Shown here: one piece after another, positions 1 to 8,536 of the stretch
Layout: each line of letters opens with the position of its first letter
Position numbering within the stretch: the stretch's first letter is position 1
Source: an uncultured Anaeroplasmataceae bacterium
GTDB lineage: Bacteria > Bacillota_I > Bacilli_A > Acholeplasmatales > Anaeroplasmataceae
Reading direction: 5' to 3'
NCBI GenBank assembly: GCA_949840955.1
Contig: CATKXV010000001.1
Span: 1-64,000, forward strand
Length of the DNA: 64,000 nucleotides
The notes under the pieces: model-generated
Told to the model about the DNA's origin: nothing
The model's input: only the letters and a program-made list of their open reading frames with translations
Database searches by the model: none
Program-made: the position numbers and the translations under genes

Positions 1-120
1 AGTAGCAAAAGAGGCAAAGACAATAGAGGCTTGAACAAAGTAAAAGCCAGCGTCTTTAGGCGCTGGTCGGTATTAAAGCCTTATAGGCTTAGTGCAAACC
101 ACCCTTTTGAAGGGTGGTTA
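1..120 (+). mobile_element. Probable right end of an IS200/IS605-type (TnpB) element, omega-RNA-like
   Basis: The first bases read in frame 2 as the last ten codons of an upstream gene, stopping at 32-34. Three stem-loops follow: GCCAGCG/CGCTGGT (46-52 with 61-67), AAGCC/GGCTT (76-80 with 86-90) and AACCACCCTT/AAGGGTGGTT (97-106 with 110-119). A gene end followed by serial hairpins is the layout of the 3' end of tnpB and its overlapping guide RNA, with the last hairpin as the right-end structure of IS200/IS605 elements. The alternative is a plain tandem terminator after an unrelated gene. The rest of the element lies outside the window. Confidence 0.4.
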
Positions 121-204
121 TGATTTGTGAAGCTTTTATAGAAAATTGAATTTTAGAATCACCAAAATGCTACAATGACATATTGTAAAATATAAGGTGA
201 TATA

Positions 205-837
205 ATGCGTGCAGTGATATGCTTTCATGGCTTATTATCCACTAAGGCGGATTTTACTTATTTATTTCCTATGCTAAATCAAATGTATGATAAAATTGCG
301 TGCTATGATCTTCCCGGGCATGGGTATAATACACAAAAATTTAATACAGAAAATGTAAAAAGATTTGTGATTGAGATTTATGATTCCTTAGCGATTACCT
401 ATGAACAAATCGATATCATAGGCTATTCGATGGGTGGAATTATTGCAGCCTTTATTCAAAGCATACGCCCTGTCCATCGTCTAGTTCTACTAGCACCTAG
501 CTATCGCTACTTGAATTTAAAGAATTATCATCTCCATCCGAAGGCCAAATCCAATACAAGCATAGCAAAAGCCTTTCCTAAAAAAAACTATTTCCATATC
601 TTTCGTTTTGCAAAAATCATCTCTGATTTATCCGATGAATTTCATATCATATATCCAGACACTTTAATTCTTTGGGGGACAGATGATTATTTGGTAAAGG
701 AGGAATCTGGTATACTGCTATATCAAATGATACGAAGCCACAATCGTCAATTCATCAAGCTAAGAGATCATAATCACTTTAATATTTTAAGAAGTCCAAC
801 GGTTGCTCAATATATCTTTTCCTTTTTAATGGTATAA
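205..837 (+). CDS. Alpha/beta hydrolase (small serine hydrolase)
   Basis: A 210-aa cytoplasmic alpha/beta-hydrolase fold protein without a signal peptide. FHGLL near residues 7-11 forms the usual oxyanion-hole HG motif. GYSMGG at 73-78 is the nucleophile elbow, with Ser75 as the likely nucleophile. WGTDD in the C-terminal third supplies the acid, and DHNHF near residue 193 the catalytic His. It belongs broadly to the esterase/lipase/MenH-like group; the substrate cannot be read from sequence. AAGGTGAT lies a few bases before the ATG. It is monocistronic, with about 40 bp before the next gene, and downstream of a mobile-element-like end. Confidence 0.8.
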   Translation: MRAVICFHGLLSTKADFTYLFPMLNQMYDKIACYDLPGHGYNTQKFNTENVKRFVIEIYDSLAITYEQIDIIGYSMGGIIAAFIQSIRPVHRLVLLAPSYRYLNLKNYHLHPKAKSNTSIAKAFPKKNYFHIFRFAKIISDLSDEFHIIYPDTLILWGTDDYLVKEESGILLYQMIRSHNRQFIKLRDHNHFNILRSPTVAQYIFSFLMV

Positions 838-875
838 AATGAATTTTTTAAGGCAAACTATACTTAGGTGATAAA

Positions 876-1319
876 ATGTTTGAAAATCAAAGTTTAACCA
901 AATATCCAACCCATACTTTAGGCTTAGCAAATAGTGAAGAACTTAAATATGAAATTAAGAAATATTTAGATAATAAAACACATAGCTCAGCTTATATTAA
1001 GGTATGTGCTATGGAGCTAAAAAGATTAGGATATATGGAATTGAGTGTGGCTTTAGAAAAAATAGCAGAATCTAAAATGCATTTCGAGGCTGTATTGATG
1101 GAGGCCTTTGGGATTAAGGATGATATCCGACTCAATTTAAATAATGTGCTGATTCGTGCAGAGGAAGATGTTGTTTTTGCAAGAAAAATAGAGCTTCTTG
1201 CCAAAGATCATAATGAACATGAGGTATATACTCTAATGCATGAGCTTGCTAAAACGGAAGCAGAAAATCTTGCAGCTTTGATGGGAATTGTAAACAAAGT
1301 TATAGAAGATAGGATTTAG
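876..1319 (+). CDS. Ferritin-like (rubrerythrin-type) helical protein
   Basis: A 147-aa all-helical protein with the spacing of a ferritin-like four-helix bundle. ELKRLGYMELSVALEKIAES followed by KMHFE resembles the second helix of rubrerythrin with its metal-binding E/H pair, and further Glu residues lie in the C-terminal helices. The C-terminal rubredoxin CxxC pairs of classical rubrerythrin are absent, so it would be a peroxidase or iron-binding domain alone. It sits directly before a ferritin gene, which supports a role in iron or oxidative stress. The specific family is inferred from pattern only; it could be a degenerate ferritin-like protein without a metal site. Confidence 0.55.
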   Translation: MFENQSLTKYPTHTLGLANSEELKYEIKKYLDNKTHSSAYIKVCAMELKRLGYMELSVALEKIAESKMHFEAVLMEAFGIKDDIRLNLNNVLIRAEEDVVFARKIELLAKDHNEHEVYTLMHELAKTEAENLAALMGIVNKVIEDRI

Positions 1320-1386
1320 TCCTATTTTTTTCTTGCACTGCTTTTCCAAAAGGATTATAATATGAAATATATGGAGGATTAATAAA

Positions 1387-1896
1387 ATGATAAATGAAAA
1401 AGTAGCCAAGCTTGTTAATGAGCAGGTAAATAAGGAATTCTATTCTGCATATCTTTATTTAGATTTTGCAAATTATTTTGAGGATGAAGGTCTAGATGGC
1501 TTCGCTAATTGGTATTTCATTCAAGCTCAAGAGGAAATGGATCATGCATTAAAAATGCGTAAGTATTTAATAGATAATGGACTTCATGTTCAATTAGATG
1601 CCATCGCAAAGCCAAACAAAGTATTTAAAAATCATACCGAGGTATTAGAGGCTGGATTAGAGCATGAACGGTATGTAACTTCTTTAATTAATGCAATTTA
1701 TGATGCAGCCTTTGATGCAAGAGAATATAAGAGTATGCAATTTTTAGATTGGTTTGTAAAAGAACAGGTAGAAGAGGAAAAGAATGCAGAGGATTTATTA
1801 AAGAAAATGGCAATTTTCTCTAAGGATTCAAAGGGACTTTATTCTTTGAATCAAGAGCTAAAGGGACGTACCTTTACTCCATCTGCAAATGAATAA
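1387..1896 (+). CDS. ftnA: Bacterial ferritin
   Basis: A 169-aa non-heme ferritin that oxidises Fe(II) and stores it as a mineral inside a 24-subunit shell. The ferroxidase ligands are visible: Glu17 in NKEFYSAYLYL, and Glu50 and His53 in QAQEEMDHA, at the same numbering as E. coli FtnA, plus Glu residues in the third and fourth helices (EHERY and KEQVEEEKN). Length is normal for FtnA. A GGAGG site precedes the ATG. It follows the rubrerythrin-like gene by about 70 bp, so the two probably act together in iron handling. A strong hairpin terminator follows. Confidence 0.95.
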   Translation: MINEKVAKLVNEQVNKEFYSAYLYLDFANYFEDEGLDGFANWYFIQAQEEMDHALKMRKYLIDNGLHVQLDAIAKPNKVFKNHTEVLEAGLEHERYVTSLINAIYDAAFDAREYKSMQFLDWFVKEQVEEEKNAEDLLKKMAIFSKDSKGLYSLNQELKGRTFTPSANE

Positions 1897-1903
1897 GAAA
1901 TTT

Positions 1904-1933
1904 AGGAGTATGGATGAAGATACTCCTTTTTTT
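1904..1933 (+). terminator. Intrinsic terminator after ferritin
   Basis: AGGAGTA (1904-1910) pairs with TACTCCT (1921-1927) and is followed by a run of T to 1933. Confidence 0.85.
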
Positions 1934-1934
1934 C

Positions 1935-1963
1935 TTGACTTTATTTCTATTCTATGATATATT
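1935..1963 (+). promoter_or_regulatory. Sigma-A-type promoter of the TetR/ABC operon
   Basis: TTGACT at 1935-1940, a 17-bp spacer, and TATATT at 1958-1963. The transcription start would fall within or next to the palindrome that follows immediately. Confidence 0.7.
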
Positions 1964-1966
1964 TTG

Positions 1967-1984
1967 AATGAATATTTATTCATT
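1967..1984. promoter_or_regulatory. Palindromic operator, probable TetR autoregulatory site
   Basis: AATGAATA-TT-TATTCATT is a perfect 8-bp inverted repeat starting 3 bp after the -10 box and ending 6 bp before the Shine-Dalgarno sequence of the TetR gene. The position is ideal for autorepression; binding by that regulator is inference. Confidence 0.65.
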
Positions 1985-2001
1985 GAAATGGAGGAAGCCT
2001 T

Positions 2002-2601
2002 GTGGGAAGAAATGAAGAGCAAAATGAAAGAATCAGAAAACAAAGAAAAGAAGAAATTGAGAATGGAGCCTTATACTATTTTGCAAAATATGGATTAGCT
2101 GGAGCTAAAATTAGTGATTTGGCTAAATTTCTTGGTATATCCCAAGGTTTATTATATCGGTATTATGCTTCAAAGGAGGAGCTTTTTCGAATCTGTTCGG
2201 AAAAATGGATAGAGGATCGGGATCAGAATTTTAAAGGCCTAGTTGATGCTCCTATGTGTGCTAAGGATAAAATATTGTTTTTAACTAGGCATGTGGAAAT
2301 GAGCATGAAAAAGGATAAAAAATTTGCATCGTATTTTACCATTTTTGAAAATGACAGCTTAACCTCAGGTGTAGGAAAGGGAAGCATGTTTTCAAGATGG
2401 AGTAGTGAGCCCATTGAGATGCTTGCAGATATTATACGTCAGGGACAAGAGGAAAAGACTGTGCATGAGGGGAATCCATACCAATTATCCATCGGATATT
2501 GGGAATTGGTTTTTGCCTATTCGCATAACTATATTTCTAGTGATACCTTAGAAAATTATGATTTTAATTTACTTAATCGTCTATTAATTAAAAATGTTTA
2601 G
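2002..2601 (+). CDS. TetR-family transcriptional regulator
   Basis: A 199-aa TetR/AcrR-type repressor. The N-terminal DNA-binding domain shows the hallmark helix-turn-helix ISDLAKFLGISQGLLYRYY around residues 36-55, followed by a helical ligand-binding domain with no recognisable specificity. I chose the GTG at 2002 because GGAGG at 1990-1994 is 7 bases upstream. The gene is first in an operon with an ABC ATPase and two permeases, and a perfect palindrome lies in its own promoter, so it most likely represses this exporter until a ligand binds. Confidence 0.9.
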   Translation: MGRNEEQNERIRKQRKEEIENGALYYFAKYGLAGAKISDLAKFLGISQGLLYRYYASKEELFRICSEKWIEDRDQNFKGLVDAPMCAKDKILFLTRHVEMSMKKDKKFASYFTIFENDSLTSGVGKGSMFSRWSSEPIEMLADIIRQGQEEKTVHEGNPYQLSIGYWELVFAYSHNYISSDTLENYDFNLLNRLLIKNV

Positions 2602-2613
2602 GAGGCTATGCTT

Positions 2614-3540
2614 ATGATCGTAGAGGTTAAAAATTTAGAAAAAACATATAAAAATGGACTAAAGGCTCTAAATGGACTTTCTTTAGAGGTTAGAGAAAAG
2701 GAAATTTATGGACTCTTAGGACCTAATGGTAGTGGGAAAACAACGACGATTCATTGTATTTTACAATTATTGCAATATGATAAGGGGGAAATCATATTAT
2801 TTGACCAAGAAATGAAGCCCAATCGTCTGGATTTAAAGGCTAAAATAGGACTTGTACCTCAAAATGTTGCTGTTTTTAATGAATTAACGGTTTATGATAA
2901 TATTGATTTCTTTTGTGGATTATATATTAGAGATAAGAAGCTAAGAAAGCAATATGTAGAAGAGGCGATTTCCTTTGTCTCTTTAGAGGATTATAGAAAA
3001 TTTTATCCAAAAAAATTATCAGGAGGCTTATTAAGAAGATTAAATATTGCCTGTGGAATTGCGCATAAGCCAGAGCTAATTATTTTTGATGAACCTACGG
3101 TTGCTGTAGATCCACAAAGTAGAAATAAAATCCTAGAGGGAATAAAAAAATTAAATGAGCAGGGCTCAACAATCATTTACACCTCACATTATATGGAGGA
3201 GGTAGAGCAAATCTGCTCGTATATTGTCATTATGGATAAGGGAGAAATCATAGCTCATGGAACAAAGGAAAAGCTAAAGGAGGAAATAGATCTAGGTGCT
3301 ACAATTGTCATTGAAACGAAAGAGGAGGCTCTAGCACTTATTGAAAAGGAAGCTTATGTTTTAAATGTAGAATACAAGGATAAAGAGCTGATTATTCAGA
3401 CGATAAAAGGAGATTCTTATTTACCAAAGATAGTAGAATTGCTTACAGCCCATGGCTTTAAAATTGGTCGAATTTATTCTGAGCTTCCTACATTAAATGA
3501 TGTTTTCTTAAAGCTTACAGGAAAGGAATTGCGTGATTAA
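2614..3540 (+). CDS. ABC transporter ATP-binding protein (ABC-2 exporter type)
   Basis: A 308-aa ATPase subunit of an ABC-2 type exporter. Walker A GPNGSGKT is near residue 37, the Q-loop lies in LVPQNVAVF, the signature is LSGGLLRRL, and Walker B is LIIFDEP followed by a D-loop and switch His. The C-terminal 80 residues form the accessory domain common in drug or lipid exporters. An ATG at 2608 is only 2 bases from GGAGG (2601-2605), while the ATG at 2614 has 8-base spacing, so I use 2614. It overlaps the first permease gene, indicating translational coupling. Confidence 0.92.
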   Translation: MIVEVKNLEKTYKNGLKALNGLSLEVREKEIYGLLGPNGSGKTTTIHCILQLLQYDKGEIILFDQEMKPNRLDLKAKIGLVPQNVAVFNELTVYDNIDFFCGLYIRDKKLRKQYVEEAISFVSLEDYRKFYPKKLSGGLLRRLNIACGIAHKPELIIFDEPTVAVDPQSRNKILEGIKKLNEQGSTIIYTSHYMEEVEQICSYIVIMDKGEIIAHGTKEKLKEEIDLGATIVIETKEEALALIEKEAYVLNVEYKDKELIIQTIKGDSYLPKIVELLTAHGFKIGRIYSELPTLNDVFLKLTGKELRD

Positions 3541-4690
3541 AATGCTATTTCTTACTCGATTAAAGGTTTTATTGAAACGTAAATCCACTATATTTTGGAT
3601 TCTAGTTTTTCCTATCTTATTAGCTTCTGCGGAATTTTTTGCCTTTGGTAAATTTATTTCCTCTACCCCAATTGAAACAATATCTATTGGTGTAATAAAG
3701 GATGAGACTCCCATACTCCTACTAGATATTTTTAAAGAAGCAAAAATAGAGGAGCAAAAGCCCTTATATGAACTTATAGAATATCAAACGATAGAAGATG
3801 CCACAAAGGATTTAGAAAATAAAAAAATTGATCATTATGTCTATAAAAAAGAAACAGAAATCAAGATCATTTCAAATCAAAATAGTACAAATCTTTCTAT
3901 TACAGCCTCTCTTATTCATCAGGTAAATAGAATAGAGGATACCATAGAGGAGGCCTATCAAAGCTATTTGGCCTCAGGTAAGAATCCAGAGGAGGTAAAT
4001 GTAAAGGAAATTATAGAGAATCTAACAAAGGAGGTCTCTTATTTTAAGGATACCTCCACATCTAAAACGGCAACCTTTTATACCTTTTATTTCTATGCCT
4101 TGCTGGCTATGTCATGCTTATATGCAGCATTATTAGGAGTTGGTCTTATTCAGGATATCCGTGCTGATCGTTCAAGCTTAGGAATTCGAATTGCTTCTAG
4201 TGTGGTATCAAAACCGAAGTTGGTAGTATCCTATTTTGGTGCCTGTGGTCTATTGCAGGTGATTTCCTCCTGTATTTTATATGTTTATTTCACTTATATT
4301 TTGCATATAAGCTTAGGAGAACAGCCCCTTCTAATTCTATTGACCCTAATTTTAGGGAGTCTTGCAGGAATTACTATAGGGATGCTCATTGGTGTATTGG
4401 TTAAAGGAGGAGAGGCCAAGGCTCAAGGGATTGTTACAGCAGTTACCTTATCCTTGTCCTGTTTGGCTGGATTAATGTCTGTTGAGGTCAAGCATTTTGT
4501 AGATCACTATATGAATTTTATCAATTGGTTGAATCCAGCCTCTTTAATTACAAACAGCTTATATGCCTTATATTATTATGATACCTATACCAACTACATT
4601 CTTTACTCCTGTATTCTTTTTGGAATATCCCTTCTTGCAATTATAGGAGTACTACTTAAGACAAGAGGTGAAACCTATGCAAGTCTTTAA
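3533..4690 (+). CDS. ABC-2 type permease, subunit 1
   Basis: A 385-aa membrane protein with one N-terminal transmembrane helix (about residues 20-45), an extracytoplasmic domain of about 130 residues, and a C-terminal block of five or six helices. This is the ABC2_membrane_3 layout. The GTG at 3533 overlaps the ATPase stop and has AAAGGAA a few bases upstream; an in-frame ATG at 3542 is the alternative. It probably forms a heterodimer with the next gene product. The substrate is unknown. Confidence 0.85.
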   Translation: MIKMLFLTRLKVLLKRKSTIFWILVFPILLASAEFFAFGKFISSTPIETISIGVIKDETPILLLDIFKEAKIEEQKPLYELIEYQTIEDATKDLENKKIDHYVYKKETEIKIISNQNSTNLSITASLIHQVNRIEDTIEEAYQSYLASGKNPEEVNVKEIIENLTKEVSYFKDTSTSKTATFYTFYFYALLAMSCLYAALLGVGLIQDIRADRSSLGIRIASSVVSKPKLVVSYFGACGLLQVISSCILYVYFTYILHISLGEQPLLILLTLILGSLAGITIGMLIGVLVKGGEAKAQGIVTAVTLSLSCLAGLMSVEVKHFVDHYMNFINWLNPASLITNSLYALYYYDTYTNYILYSCILFGISLLAIIGVLLKTRGETYASL

Positions 4691-5807
4691 ATTATTTTTG
4701 AAAATTATGAAAAAAAATATTTTCCTATTTGTCTTGTATATTGGCATATTTTCCCTAATCAGTGTATTTTTGATTAAGGGACAGGATACAGCAGAGTATA
4801 AGGAAAGTAGGATTGCTACATACATTCTTGTTGAAGAGGAAAGTATGGAGTCTATCGCATGGGTTGAATTTTTAGAAAAGCAGGTTCAAGTTGTTGATTT
4901 GAAAAAAGGCATCAGTGTAGAGGATGCATTGTTTTGGGATGATATCGATTTGTATCTTTTCCTCCCAAAGGATTTTTATGAAAGAATATTACAAGGAGAA
5001 GAAGGAATTGTCATGAAGGCTAGCCCAGATTCCTTAGAGGCAATGTCTGTGATTTCTCTTTTAACCTCCTATATCAATACCATAAGAGAAACGATAAGAT
5101 TGGGTATTTGTGAAAAAGATACCGCTATATCCTATGTTGCAGAGCGCTTTGAGGAAGAAGATTCTATCTCCATAGAGCTTACCTCAAAGAAATCAACAGG
5201 TATGCTTCGAGGTATGTTTGATATGGCAGTTTATGTGGTTTGTGCATTGATTCTTGTCATTGTGGGGCTAGTTTCCTTTGAAATTCGAACAACAGATATT
5301 AACCGAAGATTACGAATCAGCTCGTATTCAACAGGAAAAAGGAATCTGGTTTTTGGAATTTGCTATGCTGTATTTTCTATCTTCTTTGTTGGGATAATTA
5401 CATGCCTAGGTATGGCCTTGTTTCCAGATCAAATTACCTCAAGAATTGGACTTTATATAATGAATATGATTCTATTTGCAATCACAATGGTCTTTATGGC
5501 TCTATTTTTATCCAGCTTGTTTAAATCAGATATGGCCTATAGCTGTATCTCCAATGTGATTCCTTTGGTATCTGCCTTTTTATGTGGCTGCTTTATAGGA
5601 CAAGAGCTATTACCCGATGCCACTAAGGCTGTTGGACATATTTTCCCTAATTTTTATATTGTGGAAGCCAACCGATATATACAAACCGCAAAAGAATTTC
5701 ATTTCCTAAATTATTTGGGAATTGTGTGGCCATGCTTCTTATTTATCCTTCTTTTCATTGGGGGTAGTATATTGATTACAAATCATATGGCAAGAAGTGA
5801 AAATTGA
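4677..5807 (+). CDS. ABC-2 type permease, subunit 2
   Basis: A 376-aa membrane protein with the same layout as the preceding permease: an N-terminal helix, an extracytoplasmic domain, then six C-terminal helices from about residue 175. The ATG at 4677 is preferred over GTG 4668 because AGAGGTGA at 4664-4671 would be its ribosome-binding site. It overlaps the upstream gene by 14 bp. With the ATPase and TetR gene it makes a complete regulated exporter, and a long perfect hairpin closes the operon. Confidence 0.85.
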   Translation: MQVFKLFLKIMKKNIFLFVLYIGIFSLISVFLIKGQDTAEYKESRIATYILVEEESMESIAWVEFLEKQVQVVDLKKGISVEDALFWDDIDLYLFLPKDFYERILQGEEGIVMKASPDSLEAMSVISLLTSYINTIRETIRLGICEKDTAISYVAERFEEEDSISIELTSKKSTGMLRGMFDMAVYVVCALILVIVGLVSFEIRTTDINRRLRISSYSTGKRNLVFGICYAVFSIFFVGIITCLGMALFPDQITSRIGLYIMNMILFAITMVFMALFLSSLFKSDMAYSCISNVIPLVSAFLCGCFIGQELLPDATKAVGHIFPNFYIVEANRYIQTAKEFHFLNYLGIVWPCFLFILLFIGGSILITNHMARSEN

Positions 5808-5847
5808 TAAAATTTTTAAAAAAACCAAGATAAAGGATGAAAAATAT

Positions 5848-5898
5848 AAAGAAAAAGCGTATATTTTCTATTTTTAAGAAATTAAACGCTTTTTCTTT
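5848..5898. terminator. Long-armed terminator after the ABC operon
   Basis: AAAGAAAAAGCGT (5848-5860) is perfectly complementary to ACGCTTTTTCTTT (5886-5898), 13 bp, with a 25-base loop. The A- and T-rich arms let it work in either direction. Confidence 0.7.
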
Positions 5899-5906
5899 TA
5901 TTTAAA

Positions 5907-5935
5907 TTGAATGAAAATGGGTTTTGTGGTAAAAT
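5907..5935 (+). promoter_or_regulatory. Promoter of the nusB operon
   Basis: TTGAAT at 5907-5912, a 17-bp spacer, and TAAAAT at 5930-5935. The open frame upstream of the nusB start overlaps this promoter, which supports the internal ATG as the real start. Confidence 0.6.
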
Positions 5936-5969
5936 TAAATATGAAATTAATGAAGATGAGGTACGCTTT

Positions 5970-6353
5970 ATGAAAAGAGAAGCAAGAGTTAAGGCGATGC
6001 AATTATTATATTCTATCGATGTTTTAGGCATAACCTATGAGGAGGCTCTAGTAGAAGAAGAGGATTTAGATGTTCTTGCAGGAGATTATGCAAAATACTG
6101 CTATCAGCATTTACAGCAGATCGATGATATAATTACTCATTCTTTAAAAAATTATACGATAGATCGGTTAAATTTAGTGGATAAGGCAATTATTCGTTTG
6201 GCCGTTTCTGAAATGCTTGAGGGTTCACAGCCAAAAGAGGTCATTATTAATGAGGCCTTAGAAATTACAAAGGAGTATAGTGATCAAGGAGATCATAAGG
6301 CAGTTAGCTTTAATAATCGTCTTTTAGATAACATTAAGAATGCATTACAGTAG
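5970..6353 (+). CDS. nusB: Transcription antitermination protein NusB
   Basis: A 127-aa NusB, the RNA-binding factor that works with NusE (S10) in rRNA antitermination. Typical features are the N-terminal REARVKAMQLLYSID helix, the central LVDKAIIRLAVSEML helix, and the INEALEITKEY segment near the C-terminus. The longer open frame starting at 5907 is rejected because it overlaps the promoter; the ATG at 5970 has GATGAGGT 7 bases upstream. It heads a tightly packed cluster with xseA, xseB, tlyA and recN, the order seen around nusB in Firmicutes but lacking folD, ispA, dxs and argR. Confidence 0.93.
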   Translation: MKREARVKAMQLLYSIDVLGITYEEALVEEEDLDVLAGDYAKYCYQHLQQIDDIITHSLKNYTIDRLNLVDKAIIRLAVSEMLEGSQPKEVIINEALEITKEYSDQGDHKAVSFNNRLLDNIKNALQ

Positions 6354-6361
6354 GTGAAGTT

Positions 6362-7579
6362 ATGGAAGAAAGATATTTAACAGTTACCGCATTAACGAAA
6401 TATATCAAATACAAATTTGACCATGATCACCATTTAGAAGAGGTTTTGTTAGAGGGAGAAATTTCTAATTTTAAGCATAATTCTCGCGGACATTTTTATT
6501 TTACGCTTAAGGATGAAGGAGCCTCTATTTCTGTTACTATGTTTTCTAGCTTTGCCCGCCAGGTTCAATTTGAGCCAAAGGATGGTATGAAGGTTTTTGT
6601 TAAAGGGAATGTAACGGTATATGAGCCATCTGGAACGTATCAGCTGAATATTAAGGAAATGAAAAGTGATGGGATTGGTGATTTATACCTAGCCTTTCAA
6701 AAATTAAAAACAGAATTGGAAAAGGAGGGATTTTTTGCTTTAGAGCATAAAAAGCCGATTCCTTTATACCCTAGCTGTATTGGTGTAATTACTTCTCCAA
6801 CAGGGGCAGCTGTCCGTGATATCATTCATACAGTTGGAAGAAGATTTCCTCTTACTAGAATCATTTTATACCCTGCGATTGTACAGGGCGAGGATGCAAA
6901 GAATACCATTGTTCAGCAAATTCATCTAGCGAATGAGCAAGGCCTCTGCGATGTGTTAATCGTTGGCCGTGGAGGTGGCTCTATTGAGGATTTATGGGCT
7001 TTTAATGAGCGGTCTGTTGCACAGGCTATCTATGATAGTTATATTCCTATTATATCTGCTGTAGGACATGAGATTGATTTTACAATTGCCGATTTTGTAG
7101 CGGATATGCGTGCTGCAACGCCTACAGCGGCTGCTGAGCTTGCTACACCTTCAATGGATGTGTTAAAGGGAAACACACAGTATTATGTTGAAAAGATGAC
7201 CAAGCTCATAAAGCAACGACTAGAAAATGCTAAGCTATATGTAGCAAATATAGATAGAAGACTGGATTCCTTAAATCCAAAAATGATGCTGAAGCATAAG
7301 GAACAAATTTTAAAGGAATATGAAAAGCAATTAAATCTGCTCATCCAACGAATCCTTTTAGAAAAAAAGAGCAATTATCGGTATATGAACGCTAAGCTAG
7401 AGGCATTAAATCCTTTAGCTATTATGGATAAGGGATATTCAATTAACAGTGTAAATGGAGTAATTATTACAGATGTTACAAAGGTGAAAAAGGATGATAT
7501 CTTGGTTACAAGAATGAAAAATGGAGAGGTTATAAGTAAAATTCTGGAGGTCAATGAAAATGGAAACAAAAACATTTGA
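6362..7579 (+). CDS. xseA: Exodeoxyribonuclease VII large subunit
   Basis: A 405-aa catalytic subunit of ExoVII, which degrades single-stranded DNA to oligonucleotides with XseB. An N-terminal OB-fold (about 1-100) is followed by the catalytic domain with VITSPTGAAVRDI, the diagnostic GRGGGSIEDLWAFN and AATPTAAAELATP motifs, then a long coiled-coil region (about 270-350) that binds small subunits. AGGTGA precedes the start. Only 8 bases separate it from nusB, and its end overlaps xseB. Confidence 0.96.
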   Translation: MEERYLTVTALTKYIKYKFDHDHHLEEVLLEGEISNFKHNSRGHFYFTLKDEGASISVTMFSSFARQVQFEPKDGMKVFVKGNVTVYEPSGTYQLNIKEMKSDGIGDLYLAFQKLKTELEKEGFFALEHKKPIPLYPSCIGVITSPTGAAVRDIIHTVGRRFPLTRIILYPAIVQGEDAKNTIVQQIHLANEQGLCDVLIVGRGGGSIEDLWAFNERSVAQAIYDSYIPIISAVGHEIDFTIADFVADMRAATPTAAAELATPSMDVLKGNTQYYVEKMTKLIKQRLENAKLYVANIDRRLDSLNPKMMLKHKEQILKEYEKQLNLLIQRILLEKKSNYRYMNAKLEALNPLAIMDKGYSINSVNGVIITDVTKVKKDDILVTRMKNGEVISKILEVNENGNKNI

Positions 7580-7778
7580 GGAGAATTTAAAAAAATTAGA
7601 AGAAATTGTTCGTAGTCTAGAGAATAAGGATATTTCTTTGGAGGACGCTGTTAAAAATTATACAACAGGACTTGAATTATCCAAGGCATGCTTTGATATT
7701 TTGAATACCAATGAACAGCTGGTTGTCCAAAAAATGACTGAAAGTGGCCTAGTGGATTTTAAAAGTGAACGAGAATGA
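7560..7778 (+). CDS. xseB: Exodeoxyribonuclease VII small subunit
   Basis: A 72-aa two-helix protein with the XseB signature: TFEENLKKLEEIVRSLE, then LEDAVKNYTTGLEL. Many small subunits coat the coiled coil of XseA. The ATG at 7560 is 9 bases from GGAGG (7546-7550), better than the in-frame ATG at 7554 with only 3 bases. The gene begins inside xseA and its stop overlaps the tlyA start, so the three are translationally coupled. Confidence 0.94.
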   Translation: METKTFEENLKKLEEIVRSLENKDISLEDAVKNYTTGLELSKACFDILNTNEQLVVQKMTESGLVDFKSERE

Positions 7779-8527
7779 GATTAGATGTATTTCTTGTTGA
7801 AAAAGGATTTTATAAAAGTAGATCTAAAGCTCAAAATGCGATAGCAGAGGGTGCAATACAAGTCTCAGGTAAAATCATTCAGAAGTCAAATTTTGAAGTA
7901 GAGGAAAAGGATACCATTGAAATAATAAAGAATGTGAATCCTTTTGTTTCTAGAGGTGGCTTTAAGCTTGAAGCAGCCATTCAGGCCTTTCATTTAGATT
8001 TTCAGGATAAAATCATATTGGATATTGGTTCTTCTACAGGAGGCTTTACGGATTGTGCTCTTACCTATGGTGCTAAAATGGTTTATGCAGTGGATGTTGG
8101 AAGCAATCAATTGGATTCATCCCTAAGGAATCGATCCGATGTGATTGTGATGGAGCAAACCAATATTTTGGCTGTAGAGAAGTTTTCTGTTCGATTTGAT
8201 TTTATTGTAATGGATGTTTCCTTTGTAAGTATCGAAAAGATTCTTCCAGCAGTTGAACGATTTTTAGAAGAGGATGCTTTCTTTATTTGTTTAATCAAAC
8301 CACAATTTGAGGTGGGAAAGCGATATTTAAAAAATGGGATTGTGAAGGATCGAGCCCAGCATATAAAGGTCTTAGAGCACGTAAATCGTGCCTTAGAGGA
8401 ATACCATATGGGAATTTTGAAGCTGATTCCATCTCCAATATTAGGTGGAAGTGGAAATAAAGAATTTTTAGCTTGTATTAAAAAAAATGCTAAGACAAGA
8501 ATGAACTGGATTGAAGTATGTAAGTAG
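7775..8527 (+). CDS. tlyA: TlyA-family rRNA 2'-O-methyltransferase
   Basis: A 250-aa protein combining an S4 RNA-binding domain (MRLDVFLVEKGFYKSRSKAQ, residues 1-60) with an FtsJ/RrmJ-like methyltransferase. SAM binding is seen at LDIGSSTGGFTDCAL, and MDVSFVSIEKILP carries the second motif. TlyA proteins methylate ribose in 16S and/or 23S rRNA; which target applies here is not visible. The old hemolysin A label is misleading. It starts with ATGA overlapping xseB and is followed closely by recN, as in Bacillus. Confidence 0.93.
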   Translation: MRLDVFLVEKGFYKSRSKAQNAIAEGAIQVSGKIIQKSNFEVEEKDTIEIIKNVNPFVSRGGFKLEAAIQAFHLDFQDKIILDIGSSTGGFTDCALTYGAKMVYAVDVGSNQLDSSLRNRSDVIVMEQTNILAVEKFSVRFDFIVMDVSFVSIEKILPAVERFLEEDAFFICLIKPQFEVGKRYLKNGIVKDRAQHIKVLEHVNRALEEYHMGILKLIPSPILGGSGNKEFLACIKKNAKTRMNWIEVCK

Positions 8528-8536
8528 GTGTTGATT

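Noticed and set aside
5907-5969. Longer NusB N-terminus
   Set aside because: The extension overlaps a good promoter and lacks a ribosome-binding site; the conserved protein begins at 5970.
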